A DNA stretch of 64,000 bases from Phosphitispora fastidiosa (GTDB lineage Bacteria; Bacillota; Thermincolia; Thermincolales; UBA2595). Under the pieces are notes generated by a model, which was not told where the DNA came from, ran no database searches, and saw only the letters and a program-made list of their open reading frames with translations. A program made the position numbers and the translations under genes. Where the stretch lies: NCBI RefSeq assembly GCF_019008365.1, contig NZ_JAHHUL010000004.1:1-64000 (forward strand). Reading direction: 5' to 3'. Shown here piece by piece: positions 41,564 to 50,270 of this stretch. Numbering within the stretch: the first letter of the stretch is position 1; each line of letters starts with the position of its first letter.

Positions 41564-42118
41564 TTGGTTAATATTAAAGATAATCCTCACAAGCTGGCAA
41601 AAAGTATCGCTCTGGGTTTTGCCTTGGCGCTTTTACCTCTACCCGGACTAAACCTGCCACTTGGGCTGATTCTGGCAAAGCTCTTAAAATTTAATATCAT
41701 CGCCACAACCTTGCCGGCACTGCTGCTGACTTACGTTTCTCCCCTGCTTTACCTCCTTAATTATAAGACCGGAGCTATTTTTATCACCTCCGCTGAAGCC
41801 CCTCCCCAGGATTTTGAATATGACCTGACTTTCTGGGATAAGGTAGTTGATTTCTTTTCCCATGCAGGTCCAGCTTATTTATTGGGGAGCGTTATTAATG
41901 CCTTATTGGCAGCAACAGCATCTTACTTTATCTTTCTGTTCATTTACAAAAATGCCGGCAGATTTTTTGGTGGCAAAAAGATCAGACTGGTCAGGATTAT
42001 GAACCTGCAAGGCTTTCTCGCTCGCACCTGTTCAATCAAAAACCCACATATGCTCCGAAAACTTAAGCTGAAAAAAGCCAGCCAAAGAAAAACATGCCCG
42101 GCCGAGAGCCAGGCATAA
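41564..42118 (+). CDS. DUF2062 family membrane protein
   Basis: The product of at least 184 residues follows the DUF2062 plan: an N-terminal amphipathic part (DNPHKLAKSIALGFALALLP), two hydrophobic segments around LLPLPGLNLPLGLILAKLLK, a soluble loop and two further helices, with a basic C-terminus. The function of the family is unknown. The start is uncertain. TTG 41564 lacks a ribosome site, while the good AAAGGAGAGG at 41516-41525 points to a codon near 41531, where the frame has ATC. A rare ATC start or a sequence error is possible. A strong terminator follows. Confidence 0.75.
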   Translation: MVNIKDNPHKLAKSIALGFALALLPLPGLNLPLGLILAKLLKFNIIATTLPALLLTYVSPLLYLLNYKTGAIFITSAEAPPQDFEYDLTFWDKVVDFFSHAGPAYLLGSVINALLAATASYFIFLFIYKNAGRFFGGKKIRLVRIMNLQGFLARTCSIKNPHMLRKLKLKKASQRKTCPAESQA

Positions 42119-42131
42119 TATAGGCTCAACT

Positions 42132-42162
42132 GAAAAACCCGGAAAGCATTCCGGGTTTTGTT
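42132..42162 (+). terminator. Intrinsic terminator
   Basis: The stem AAAACCCGGAA/TTCCGGGTTTT (42134-42159) is followed by GTTTGTT on the plus strand, just behind the DUF2062 gene. Confidence 0.85.
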
Positions 42163-42211
42163 TGTTAGTCCCGCTACTGCAGCCACTTCTTTCTTTATGA
42201 TTATTATGTGA

Positions 42212-42694
42212 CTACGGTTCCAGATGTCTCAGGCTCATAATGATTTCATCAGTTACCAGAGCCTTCAGTTTACCCATTGCTGCCGCTACAGGTGTTGACA
42301 ATTCTTCGCCCCAGTCAATTTCCTTTGGTTCCACACCGAAAATAATAGTTGGCGGAAGAGATTCCAGCAATCTGGCCTGCTGGAGAAAATCATAAATTCC
42401 CAGGTCATGATATGAGATTTTGAATTCCCTGGGAATAACGTTAACTTTATCCGGCTCAAACCTGAAAATACTACCCGGCTCCGCTCCAGCCTTCACACAG
42501 TCAATAATAATAAGCTTGGCCACATCATCAATATATGCAAGCAGTTCCAGACCCTGGGTCCCGCCCTCCAGCATCTCCACATTATCCGGAAATTCCTCCT
42601 CTTGCAGCCTCTTGACCAGATGGACCCCCAGACCTTCATCACTCAATATAGAGTTCCCAACCCCCAGAACCAAAACCTTGTTTTTCACTGCCAT
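42212..42694 (-). CDS. Hydrogenase maturation protease (HyaD/HycI-type)
   Basis: The 160-residue product begins VLVLGVGNSILSDEGLGVHL, the first conserved block of [NiFe]-hydrogenase maturation endopeptidases, including the nickel-sensing acidic residue. It has LLAYIDDVAKLIIIDC (second metal ligand) and the histidine in ISYHDLG. These enzymes cleave the C-terminal tail of the hydrogenase large subunit after nickel insertion. No hydrogenase gene is in the window. The start is taken as ATG 42694; GTG 42715 is also open. It is transcribed alone. Confidence 0.88.
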   Translation of the reverse strand: MAVKNKVLVLGVGNSILSDEGLGVHLVKRLQEEEFPDNVEMLEGGTQGLELLAYIDDVAKLIIIDCVKAGAEPGSIFRFEPDKVNVIPREFKISYHDLGIYDFLQQARLLESLPPTIIFGVEPKEIDWGEELSTPVAAAMGKLKALVTDEIIMSLRHLEP

Positions 42695-42867
42695 GTTTTT
42701 CACCGACCCCTGCACATTTCCGTCCGGTTATAATTTAAACCAAATGCAGCATTACTATAACCAGGCGGGACACATTCACCAAATCCTGTACATGTTAAAT
42801 TGTGCCATCAGGTTTTTGAATAACCCAAATAAGTTACACGAAAAATAGATTCAATGGAGGGATTTGG

Positions 42868-43077
42868 GTGAACGAAACTAACCACAGCTTTACGACAACT
42901 GACTGGCTTTGGATAATTCTCCTGGGCTTCCTGATATCAGGGTGCCCCAGAGGCAGCTTTCTGGCAAAAATTATCGACCCATTAAGCAGAAAAGGCAGGA
43001 TACCGGCATTTATTGGTTCCCACCTTTTTCGATATGGCCTGCTGGTTTTTCTGTTTACTGACAACAACAGCCGGTAA
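42868..43077 (+). CDS. Small membrane protein of unknown function
   Basis: The 69-residue product starts with GTG 42868 behind GGAGGGATTTG. It has a hydrophobic helix (WLWIILLGFLISGCPRG) and a weaker second segment near the end (YGLLVFLF), so it is probably an integral membrane peptide. No family is recognised. It stands alone between two minus-strand genes. Confidence 0.5.
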   Translation: MNETNHSFTTTDWLWIILLGFLISGCPRGSFLAKIIDPLSRKGRIPAFIGSHLFRYGLLVFLFTDNNSR

Positions 43078-43091
43078 AACAAGGGCTCACC

Positions 43092-44276
43092 TCAGGAAGC
43101 GACTCCGCTAGCCTGTGACAGGTTCCTGTTATCTCTAAGCAGCAGCCCAAACAATCCGGCTGCCACAGGCAGCATAAAGAGCAGCCTAAGAGCTGTTACC
43201 AGGCCATAAACGTCAGCCACCCAGGCTATTGGGGTGACGGCAAGTCCGGCCAGCCCCATAGAAAGCCCTATAGTAATCCCTGATGCCAAACCACGGCTTG
43301 CCGGAAGAACCTCCTGAGCAGCCACCACCGTTACCGAAAACGAACCCATCAACAGAGCCCCGGCCACTCCCAGAAGCACTGTACTAATAATCCCCTGTGT
43401 ATAGAAAAATCCAAAAAATGCCGGAGTAGCCAGTAGCAGCGACAGGACCGTAACACCCTTCCGGCCTAACCGGTCCGAAATCCAGCCCCCTGCCAGACCG
43501 CCGGCAGCGCCCGCAAACAGCATTATTGAGACCAAGTGTCCTGAGGCAATACTGGAAAGTGCCTGGGTTTTGAAGAAGTTGGGGAGGAGAACAATCAAGC
43601 CCATATAAACGGTTGATCTGATAACAATCACTATCACAATTTTAGTGATTTCCCAGGCAGATCCCAGCAGGTCCCTGAAAGAAGCTCTGGATGCCTTGCC
43701 ATGGGACCTTTTCTCCTTCTGGGGCACCTTGGCAAACCTAATGAGAAACAGGGATACCAGAATTCCGGGAATCAATAGGTACATAGTACCATTAAGCCCG
43801 GTTCGGGCAAGAAGAGGTATGAAAACAACCGGACTGAGTGCAAAACCTGTATTCCCCATCGCCATAAAGGTGCTCATCATAAAACCTTTCCGGCTGCCGC
43901 TGACTTCACCCAGCAGCGCTGTCGCCTGGGGATGGAAAGTTGCGGTCCCCAAACCAGCCAAGGCTGATAACAGTACCAGAATCCAGTAATTCGTGGTTAG
44001 ACCTATCAGACTAAGAAACACCGTCATCCACAAAGTACCCACATAGAGCAGCCAGCTCTTTCCCTGACGATCAATAAAATATCCCAACACTGGCTGGACA
44101 ATTGAAGATGACAGGGTGAAAACAGAAACCAGAAAAGTTGCTTTGGCATAGCCGAACCCGGTCACCGCTATTAAAAACGGCAGTAGCTGCGGCAAAAAGT
44201 TGGAGTAAATATCATTTATCAGATGTGCAATTGACAGTACAGAAACAGTACTATATTGAATCTTTGGCGAATTCAT
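43092..44276 (-). CDS. MFS transporter, fosmidomycin-resistance (Fsr) type
   Basis: The 394-residue product resembles Fsr-family efflux transporters: the start VLSIAHLINDIYSNFLPQLL, a motif GYFIDRQGKSWLLYVG after helix 2, GLGTATFHPQATALLGEVSG in helix 4 (the family's FHP motif), and GGWISDRLGRKGV in the second half. Twelve helices are expected. In other bacteria such proteins export fosmidomycin or related compounds; the native substrate here is unknown. ATG 44276 has a GGGGGATAAA site. Confidence 0.85.
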   Translation of the reverse strand: MNSPKIQYSTVSVLSIAHLINDIYSNFLPQLLPFLIAVTGFGYAKATFLVSVFTLSSSIVQPVLGYFIDRQGKSWLLYVGTLWMTVFLSLIGLTTNYWILVLLSALAGLGTATFHPQATALLGEVSGSRKGFMMSTFMAMGNTGFALSPVVFIPLLARTGLNGTMYLLIPGILVSLFLIRFAKVPQKEKRSHGKASRASFRDLLGSAWEITKIVIVIVIRSTVYMGLIVLLPNFFKTQALSSIASGHLVSIMLFAGAAGGLAGGWISDRLGRKGVTVLSLLLATPAFFGFFYTQGIISTVLLGVAGALLMGSFSVTVVAAQEVLPASRGLASGITIGLSMGLAGLAVTPIAWVADVYGLVTALRLLFMLPVAAGLFGLLLRDNRNLSQASGVAS

Positions 44277-44349
44277 TTTTTATCCCCCATTATTGCCCGC
44301 AAAACACAATTTTAATTTAATACCCCTAAGGGGTAACGTTATCATTTTA

Positions 44350-44391
44350 AAACAAAACCTCCATGCTGTCAATTTCAGTCTGGAGGTTTTA
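44350..44391 (-). terminator. Intrinsic terminator
   Basis: Arms AAAACCTCCA and TGGAGGTTTT flank a 17-nt loop, with a T-rich tail on the minus strand. The stem overlaps the last codons of the thioredoxin reductase gene. Confidence 0.75.
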
Positions 44392-45673
44392 CATTTATTT
44401 CAGCAAGATATTTTTCTGCCATCATCCCGGCTATCGCCCCATCGCCGACAGCGGTCGCCACCTGCCGGATTTTTTTATCCCTGATATCGCCGGCCGCATA
44501 AACTCCCCGGACATCTGTACTTAAATCTTCATTTGTGATGACATATCCCCATTCATTTAACCTTACTAATTCTTTAAAGGTTTCAGATCTGGGCTGCAAA
44601 CCAATATAAACAAAGATCCCGTCAGCCGGAACAGTCGAGGTTTCCTTTGTTTTCAAGTTTTCTATAAGTACGCTGTTGACAACGCTGTCTCCCTGGATTT
44701 TTCTAACTTCTGATTCCCAGATAACATCAATCCCGGAATTCTTCAGGAGTTCATCCTGGGCAACCCCGGAAGCCTGAAAATGGTCAAGTTGGTGTACAAC
44801 AGTGATATGTGAGGCATACTTAGTAAGGAAAACGGCTTCCTCTACAGCCGAATTACCTCCCCCCACCACAATCAGCCTGCGATCCTGGTACAGAGCGCCG
44901 TCACAGGCAGCACAATAATGCACCCCCCGACCGCGGTATTCGCGTTCCCCTTCAGCGAGCAGTTTTCGCGGTTCAGCCCCTGTAGCAATAATCACACACC
45001 TGGCGTAATAATCGGTGTCTCCTGTTTTCACACACTTCGTGTCTTTGCTGAGGTCAATCTCCAGAACTTCCTGAAGAGAATCTATAGCTGCTCCAAAAGA
45101 CATTGCCTGGTCCGTCATATTCCGCATCAGGTCCGCCCCCCTGACAGTCCCGTTAGTGCCGGGATAATTTGAGATATGAAAAGTTGTGGCTGCCTGCCCA
45201 CCCGGAAGCCCTTCGTCAATTAAAACAGTCTTCTTCTTCGCCCGCGCCAGATAAATGGCTGCTGTCAACCCCGCCGGCCCGGCTCCCAGCACAAGCACAT
45301 CACACTCATAGCTCCGGCGTTCCGGTTGGGGACAGTCGTCACCCAAAACATTCTCAATATATCTTCTAAGTTCCGGGTTTGTTATGTACCCTGTCAGCCT
45401 CTGGCATACCTCTTCACCATTCCTGTAGAACATTACCGTCGGACTGCTTTTTACCCCCAGCCGGTCTGCCAACTCCCGGTTCTGCTGGCGGAGTATCTTT
45501 ACAAACTTCATGTGCTTTGCGTACTTCTCCGCCAGTTTATCAAAAACTGGTGACAGGGCTTCACAGGGTGGGCAGTCATCGGAATAAAAATCAATAATAA
45601 CCGGCATTTCACTCATTATGATATCATCTTCAAACTTCTTTTGATTACTCTCAATAACATTTTCAGCCAACAT
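44375..45673 (-). CDS. Thioredoxin-thioredoxin reductase fusion
   Basis: The product has 432 residues from ATG 45673 (ACAGGAGTGG before it). Residues 1-105 are a thioredoxin domain with active site DDCPPCEAL, CPPC instead of the usual CGPC. Residues 120-430 are a thioredoxin reductase: FAD motif VLVLGAGPAGLTAAIYLARA, redox pair CAACDG, NADPH motif VVGGGNSAVEEAVF, and the C-terminal FAD motif GVYAAGDIRDKKIRQVATAV. The fusion should pass electrons from NADPH to its own thioredoxin. The order (thioredoxin first) is opposite to the known mycobacterial fusion. It stands alone. Confidence 0.95.
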   Translation of the reverse strand: MLAENVIESNQKKFEDDIIMSEMPVIIDFYSDDCPPCEALSPVFDKLAEKYAKHMKFVKILRQQNRELADRLGVKSSPTVMFYRNGEEVCQRLTGYITNPELRRYIENVLGDDCPQPERRSYECDVLVLGAGPAGLTAAIYLARAKKKTVLIDEGLPGGQAATTFHISNYPGTNGTVRGADLMRNMTDQAMSFGAAIDSLQEVLEIDLSKDTKCVKTGDTDYYARCVIIATGAEPRKLLAEGEREYRGRGVHYCAACDGALYQDRRLIVVGGGNSAVEEAVFLTKYASHITVVHQLDHFQASGVAQDELLKNSGIDVIWESEVRKIQGDSVVNSVLIENLKTKETSTVPADGIFVYIGLQPRSETFKELVRLNEWGYVITNEDLSTDVRGVYAAGDIRDKKIRQVATAVGDGAIAGMMAEKYLAEINVKPPD

Positions 45674-45811
45674 AACCACTCCTGTGGAAACCATATTATA
45701 TGGAATATCTTTTCCTCATCCCGGCATTTTATCCGTTAGCCGTGATTTCCGGCTGTCCATAAATAAGACTTTTTTTCATATTCTGCCATGCTTTTGTATT
45801 CACAGCAATAA

Positions 45812-45848
45812 TTAAAGGCTGCCCCCTTACTCATCGGGACAGCCCCAT
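45812..45848 (-). terminator. Intrinsic terminator
   Basis: On the minus strand GGCTGTCCC and GGGGGCAGCC form a stem followed by TTTAATTATT. It lies behind the coiled-coil exported protein gene. Confidence 0.6.
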
Positions 45849-45891
45849 CATACAACTCCGCTTCGCTCAAAATATTGTATAAAATGTTTGT

Positions 45892-46419
45892 TTACAGCAA
45901 ATCCAAAAGTTCATCAAGGTCAGAGCTTAACTCTCTTAAAGCCTCGATGCGTTCTTCCTGTACCTCACAAATTTTTTCAAAGCACTGGGCAGCGCCGGCG
46001 AAATCCTTAGTTCGCTTATGCAGTCTCAACTTCAGGGTTTCTGCACTAATTAATCCATGTGTCCCGGTCAGTTGGGTCCTGTCATCCCTGAGCAGCTCCA
46101 ACCTTTCCCTGATTTCTATAATCTCTTCTTCGGTAAGGGAATCCGTGTCTTGTCTCAGCTTCTTTATCTCATCCTTGACCTGACGCAGCTTGTCACGGAC
46201 TTCGTCCCTCAGCTCAGTCAGTTCGGAATTGGTTGATTTTGCTAGCTGCGCCGTTTCTCTCATCCTATTCCGGTGCTGCTGCTGATTACTGCCGGAATCC
46301 TTCTTTTCTTCACTGTGCCCGTTACCCATGCCGGACTGTCCGTTACCCGGAGCAGCATATGCTATGGTTCCAAATGCAAGCATCAGCAATGCCAGGAATG
46401 CAGCAAGGATCTTTTTCAT
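45892..46419 (-). CDS. Exported coiled-coil protein
   Basis: The 175-residue product has a Sec signal peptide (MKKILAAFLALLMLAFGTIA, cleavage near AYAA). A Gly/Asn-rich segment and a long charged coiled coil follow (about residues 55-160: DEVRDKLRQVKDEIKKLRQD). One cysteine pair (AAQCFEKICE) lies near 142-149. The function is unknown; it would act outside the membrane. It follows the lipoprotein gene by 14 bp, and the two likely form an operon behind the two-component system. Confidence 0.75.
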   Translation of the reverse strand: MKKILAAFLALLMLAFGTIAYAAPGNGQSGMGNGHSEEKKDSGSNQQQHRNRMRETAQLAKSTNSELTELRDEVRDKLRQVKDEIKKLRQDTDSLTEEEIIEIRERLELLRDDRTQLTGTHGLISAETLKLRLHKRTKDFAGAAQCFEKICEVQEERIEALRELSSDLDELLDLL

Positions 46420-46433
46420 TTTCCAGGCCCCCT

Positions 46434-46850
46434 TTACTCAACTTCCAGGTCACTGTCTGAAATTGTATCCAGGTTCTCCAGTGACTTTACCAGGCTGTTA
46501 ATCTCTTTATCCATCTCACTGACTAAGGCTTGGCCTGAACCTGCCGAAACACGGTTGTCGCTTTTTATTACCAAGTCCTCACCGGACTCAGCCGTCTTGC
46601 TATTATCTGTCGGCTGTACCATTTCGACCGTCACCTTGTCCGTCTGAACTTGAGGCGTCTTTCCCTGCATTCCGGTATTTCCGGGTTCCGCGCTAAGACC
46701 CGCGTTCCCAGGTTCTTTCTCTCTATCTCTCTGTTGTGTATTAGTCCCGCCTTCAACCGTTTTATCTGTCTTATTTTGTGGGTCGCCCTGCCCACACCCT
46801 GCGGTCGCAAGGAAAACTGAAAGTAAAACACACACTATCAGTTTTTTCAA
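46434..46850 (-). CDS. Lipoprotein of unknown function
   Basis: The 138-residue product has a lipoprotein signal (MKKLIVCVLLSVFLATAGCG, lipobox ATAGC). The rest is low-complexity, rich in Gly, Asn, Thr and charged residues, with a short helical end (EMDKEINSLVKSLENLD). The start is TTG 46850 after GGGGGTGG. It lies just behind the histidine kinase and ahead of the exported coiled-coil protein; both could belong to the regulon of that system. Confidence 0.7.
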   Translation of the reverse strand: MKKLIVCVLLSVFLATAGCGQGDPQNKTDKTVEGGTNTQQRDREKEPGNAGLSAEPGNTGMQGKTPQVQTDKVTVEMVQPTDNSKTAESGEDLVIKSDNRVSAGSGQALVSEMDKEINSLVKSLENLDTISDSDLEVE

Positions 46851-46969
46851 AGTTACCCACCCCCCTAAATATACCCCCCTCCTGTGCGGGTGTCCCTGCT
46901 TATAAGTATATTTTACACAGGATTTTTTACACAGGAATGAAAGAATTGTAAACAGTTTGTTAATAATGC

Positions 46970-48376
46970 TTAAAATGAATCCGGAAACTCTCCCCGTGGC
47001 AGCATTATCTTAAAAACTGTCCCCTGCCCTGCAGCGCTCCGAGCTGTGATACTTCCTCCATGAAGCTCCACGAGGTCTTTTACTATACTTAATCCCAATC
47101 CTGAGCCACCTGCTGAGGAGTCCCGCGACTTGTCGACCCGATAAAATTTTTCAAATATAAATGGCAATTCAGCGGCAGGGATTCCGATTCCATTATCCTT
47201 TACCAGTATTTTCACCACACTGCCGGTAAGCTCTGCCGAAACCTCAATCCTGCCGCCATCAGGGGTATACCTGCACGCATTGCTGAGGAGATTGATAAGC
47301 ACCTGTTTTAATCTGTCAGGGTCAGCCTGAAGGGACAGTTTTTCCGGGGTAACAGTTACGCCAGAGGCAAGGATATCCTTACCTGAAGAGCGGCACACAG
47401 TGAGGATACTGTCATTTATTAGCTCAAGAAGCTCGATCTTCTGTTTATTCAGCTTAATCACACCTGCTTCGATTTTGGTCAGGTCCAGCAGATCATTGGT
47501 CAGTCTGGTAAGCCGGTTTGTCTCATCAAAAGCCATCCTGAGGTACTTTTCCCGGTCTTGGGTACAAATCACCCCATCAAGAATTCCCTGGATAAAACCA
47601 CGTACAGAAGTCAGGGGAGTCCGCAGTTCATGGGAGACTCCGGCGATAAACTCCCGCCTCATCCTGTCAGTTTCGGCGAGCCTGTTTTTCATATGATTGA
47701 ACGAATGAGTAAGGTGTCCAATCTCATCATCAGCCATTCCAGAGGCATCGGCTACTGTTTCCCCCCGGGCAATCTGTTCTGCCATCCGGCTCAGCTCAAT
47801 TACCGGCCGGGAAATCCTGCGGGAAGTCACCCAGACAAGAATCAACCCGACAGCAAGGGCCATTCCGGCAGTAATCAGAATTATTTCATATACCCTGCCA
47901 AGAGCCTGATCCACTTCATAAACCGGCGAAAAAAGCAGAATCGCTCCCTTGGTATTTGCAGCCCCGGTGGGAATCCCCACTACAACCACATATGTACTCA
48001 ATTCACTGGCATACTGCTGCCTCCTGACTACTTTTTCACCATCCAAGACCTTTTTAAGAATAGTTTCCAGTTCGTCGTCAAGGCCGGTATTGGCGCCAGT
48101 AGCTGAACTGCGCCCGCCAACTATGATAATCCTGGAATTGGTCACCTTACCGATTAGATTAATCTGTTTTTCCAGTTCCTCTCTCGTTAAATCACCCCTG
48201 CTGTATCTGATGAGCTGGGTTTCCACCTGTCTGCCGGTATTGGTGAGTTCCTCCTGCTTATTATTAAAGAAATAAACCTTCAGATACTGTGACATTAAAA
48301 CTGAAAGCAGCCCTATTATTAATACCATTATTATAATATATGTTACCAACAGCCTCCGGAAAACCCCGCCCTTCAT
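46970..48376 (-). CDS. Sensor histidine kinase
   Basis: The product has 468 residues from ATG 48376. It has a first membrane helix (about 7-28), an extracellular sensing region of about 130 residues, a second membrane helix (about 160-185) and a HAMP domain (RISRPVIELSRMAEQIARGE). The dimerisation domain with the phospho-accepting histidine is FIAGVSHELRTPLTSVRGFI, and the ATPase domain has an N box (INLLSNACRYTP), DNGIGIP and GGSGLGLSIV. It pairs with the response regulator directly upstream. The signal cannot be told. Confidence 0.93.
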   Translation of the reverse strand: MKGGVFRRLLVTYIIIMVLIIGLLSVLMSQYLKVYFFNNKQEELTNTGRQVETQLIRYSRGDLTREELEKQINLIGKVTNSRIIIVGGRSSATGANTGLDDELETILKKVLDGEKVVRRQQYASELSTYVVVVGIPTGAANTKGAILLFSPVYEVDQALGRVYEIILITAGMALAVGLILVWVTSRRISRPVIELSRMAEQIARGETVADASGMADDEIGHLTHSFNHMKNRLAETDRMRREFIAGVSHELRTPLTSVRGFIQGILDGVICTQDREKYLRMAFDETNRLTRLTNDLLDLTKIEAGVIKLNKQKIELLELINDSILTVCRSSGKDILASGVTVTPEKLSLQADPDRLKQVLINLLSNACRYTPDGGRIEVSAELTGSVVKILVKDNGIGIPAAELPFIFEKFYRVDKSRDSSAGGSGLGLSIVKDLVELHGGSITARSAAGQGTVFKIMLPRGEFPDSF

Positions 48377-48390
48377 TGCAGTCACCCCTG

Positions 48391-49143
48391 TCAATCAATT
48401 TCAAGTTTGTAACCTACACCCCAGACCGTGCTGATACGCCATTCCGGCCCGCCTGCCGCCAGCTTTTCCCGGAGCCTTTTGACATGGACATCAACCGTCC
48501 TCGTTTCACCCATATAATCATAACCCCAAACCTTTTCCAGAAGCTGTTCTCTGGTAAAGACGATATTAGGGTTTCCCAGCAGAAAAGCCAGCAGCTGGAT
48601 TTCTTTCGGCTTGAGATTAACCTTTGTACCCTCACAGTAAACTGTATAACAGGACAGGTTAACCTCCAGATTCCCCACCCTTAGAACCTCCTGACTTGGC
48701 AGTTCAGAGCCCGTCTGTCCTGGCGCCGCCTGGTTCGAGCCCGCTCCTGCCAAACCAGTCTGACCGGAAACCGGGCTGTCCACAGCCCTGCGCAGCAGCG
48801 CCCTGACACGGGCCACGACCTCCTTGGGATCAAAGGGTTTGACAACATAATCATCAGCACCTATATCCAAACCGCTGACCTTATCCTCGGTGGTATCCCG
48901 GGCAGTCAGCATAAGGATGGGCGCACTGCTCACAGCCCGTATCATTTTGCACACTTCCCATCCATTAATAATGGGAAGCATTATATCCAGAACAACCAGG
49001 TCAGGCTTTTCTTCCCTGAACCTGTCAAGAGCCTCACTGCCATTCCTGGCAAAAACCAGTTCAAAACCCTCATTGGCCAGGTAAAGTCTCAGTATTTCGC
49101 ATATATTGGCATCATCGTCAACCACCAGGATTTTGGAAGACAT
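48391..49143 (-). CDS. OmpR/PhoB-type response regulator
   Basis: The product has 250 residues from ATG 49143 (ATGAGGTGAAAA before it); an upstream extension is only open sequence. The receiver domain has the acidic pair VVDDD, the phosphorylation site in LVVLDIMLPIING and the lysine in VVKPFDP. A flexible linker rich in Gly, Ala and Gln (residues 127-160) leads to a winged-helix DNA-binding domain (VWGYDYMGETRTVDVHVKRL). It is the first gene of the two-component pair; the kinase start lies 14 bp behind its stop. Confidence 0.95.
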   Translation of the reverse strand: MSSKILVVDDDANICEILRLYLANEGFELVFARNGSEALDRFREEKPDLVVLDIMLPIINGWEVCKMIRAVSSAPILMLTARDTTEDKVSGLDIGADDYVVKPFDPKEVVARVRALLRRAVDSPVSGQTGLAGAGSNQAAPGQTGSELPSQEVLRVGNLEVNLSCYTVYCEGTKVNLKPKEIQLLAFLLGNPNIVFTREQLLEKVWGYDYMGETRTVDVHVKRLREKLAAGGPEWRISTVWGVGYKLEID

Positions 49144-49256
49144 ATTTTTCACCTCATTTAGGTTAATCGACCCTAATAGTTTGTTACCACGCAGCTGTCG
49201 TTTTTTCTGATATTCGCCTCCGGAGGGCGAAATTCCTCTGCGGGAAAAAATGGGAG

Positions 49257-49413
49257 TTGTTGTAAGATGTTTATATAGGCAGAGATGTGTTCCTCCGGCG
49301 GGCAACGTCTCAGCCGGTTACCCAAACCCGCTAACGCGGGTTATGGACCGGCTGACGACAGACTCCGCCTGCCGGAACACATCTCTGCCTATCAAACCAT
49401 ACTCTTACAACAA
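49257..49413. repeat. Palindromic element, copy 1
   Basis: The outer arms TTGTTGTAAGA (49257-49267) and 49403-49413 are exact complements. Inside lie perfect 19-bp arms (49275-49293, starting ATAGGCAGAGATGTG, and 49374-49392). Further in are GCCGG/CCGGC arms and a central AACCCGC/GCGGGTT hairpin. The element is GC-rich and has no gene. Related copies are at 49572, 61098 and 63417. Confidence 0.88.
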
Positions 49414-49571
49414 ATCCCATTTGAAGCTTGTTAATACCTGATGCCGACCAGCGGATGTCAGTCCGCCCTTCCGGAAAACATCTGTCACTCCCTGAATTCA
49501 AAGCAAAATTTGATAAGGCTGCCCCTCAAATCCCATTTGAAGCGGTTCTATACTACATCCCTTTTGGCAGG
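49414..49571. other. Sequence between palindromic elements 1 and 2
   Basis: The phrase CAAATCCCATTTGAAGC occurs at 49411 and again at 49528, a 17-bp direct repeat 117 bp apart. Between them GGATGTCAGTCCGCC and TTCCGG resemble pieces of the palindromic element. No gene is seen. Confidence 0.5.
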
Positions 49572-49689
49572 GCGGGATGGATGCTTTCCGCAGAACGAGT
49601 CTGACGTCCGCCGACCTGCGATCCGCACAGAGTGCGGGAGCAGAATGTCGGCGGAGTTGTAGCCGTTCTAAGGAATGTATCCATCCCGC
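49572..49689. repeat. Palindromic element, copy 2
   Basis: The arms GCGGGATGGATGCTTTCC (49572-49589) and 49672-49689 pair with a few mismatches; inside, TCCGCCGAC and GTCGGCGGA pair exactly. The element ends on the first base of the xpt stop codon (minus strand), so it forms the 3' end of the nucleoside-import transcript and may stabilise or terminate it. Confidence 0.8.
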
Positions 49690-50258
49690 TACTCAAATTC
49701 CACTTTACCGGCTGCCAGGCTTTTGATAACCACAAGTGGCTCCACCCTGACACCGCTTTTTCGCAGCTCCCGGCCGCCTTTTTGGAAGCCTTTTTCAATA
49801 ACAACTCCCACACCGACAAGGTGAGCCCCGGACTGTCCAACTATTTCTATCAAGCCTTTTGACGCGGCGCCCATAGCCAGGAAGTCGTCAATTATCAAAA
49901 TCCTATCATTTGAGTCTATGTAGCTGGCAGCCACACTAATGGTCACTGTCTCATTTTTGGTAAATGAGTGGACAATTGAAGAATAAACCTCACCCTGCAG
50001 TGTTGAAGGCTTGTTTTTCTTGGCAAAAACACAGGGCACCTTCATTTCCATCGCTGTCGTCAGAGCTACTGCAATCCCGGAAGCCTCAACTGTCAGTATC
50101 TTGGTAACTTCATCGCCGGCAAACCTCGTCGCGAATTCATGCCCTACAGCAACTATGAATTCAGGGTCTAGCTGGTGGTTCAGGAAGGAATCAACTTTCA
50201 ATACATTGTCAGAAACCAAAACCCCATATTCTCTTATTTTTTCTTTGAGTATTTCCAT
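49689..50258 (-). CDS. xpt: Xanthine phosphoribosyltransferase
   Basis: The 189-residue product matches Xpt over its full length: EILKEKIREYGVLVSDNVLK, the type-specific TVEASGIAVA near residue 58, the PRPP-binding loop ILIIDDFLAMGAASKG and the C-terminal YEEG-type strand (GVGVVIEKGFQKGGREL). It converts xanthine and PRPP to XMP. It is the last gene of the operon behind the guanine riboswitch and lies 12 bp after the second permease, which links nucleoside import to base salvage. Confidence 0.95.
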   Translation of the reverse strand: MEILKEKIREYGVLVSDNVLKVDSFLNHQLDPEFIVAVGHEFATRFAGDEVTKILTVEASGIAVALTTAMEMKVPCVFAKKNKPSTLQGEVYSSIVHSFTKNETVTISVAASYIDSNDRILIIDDFLAMGAASKGLIEIVGQSGAHLVGVGVVIEKGFQKGGRELRKSGVRVEPLVVIKSLAAGKVEFE

Positions 50259-50270
50259 TTAAGAAACCGC

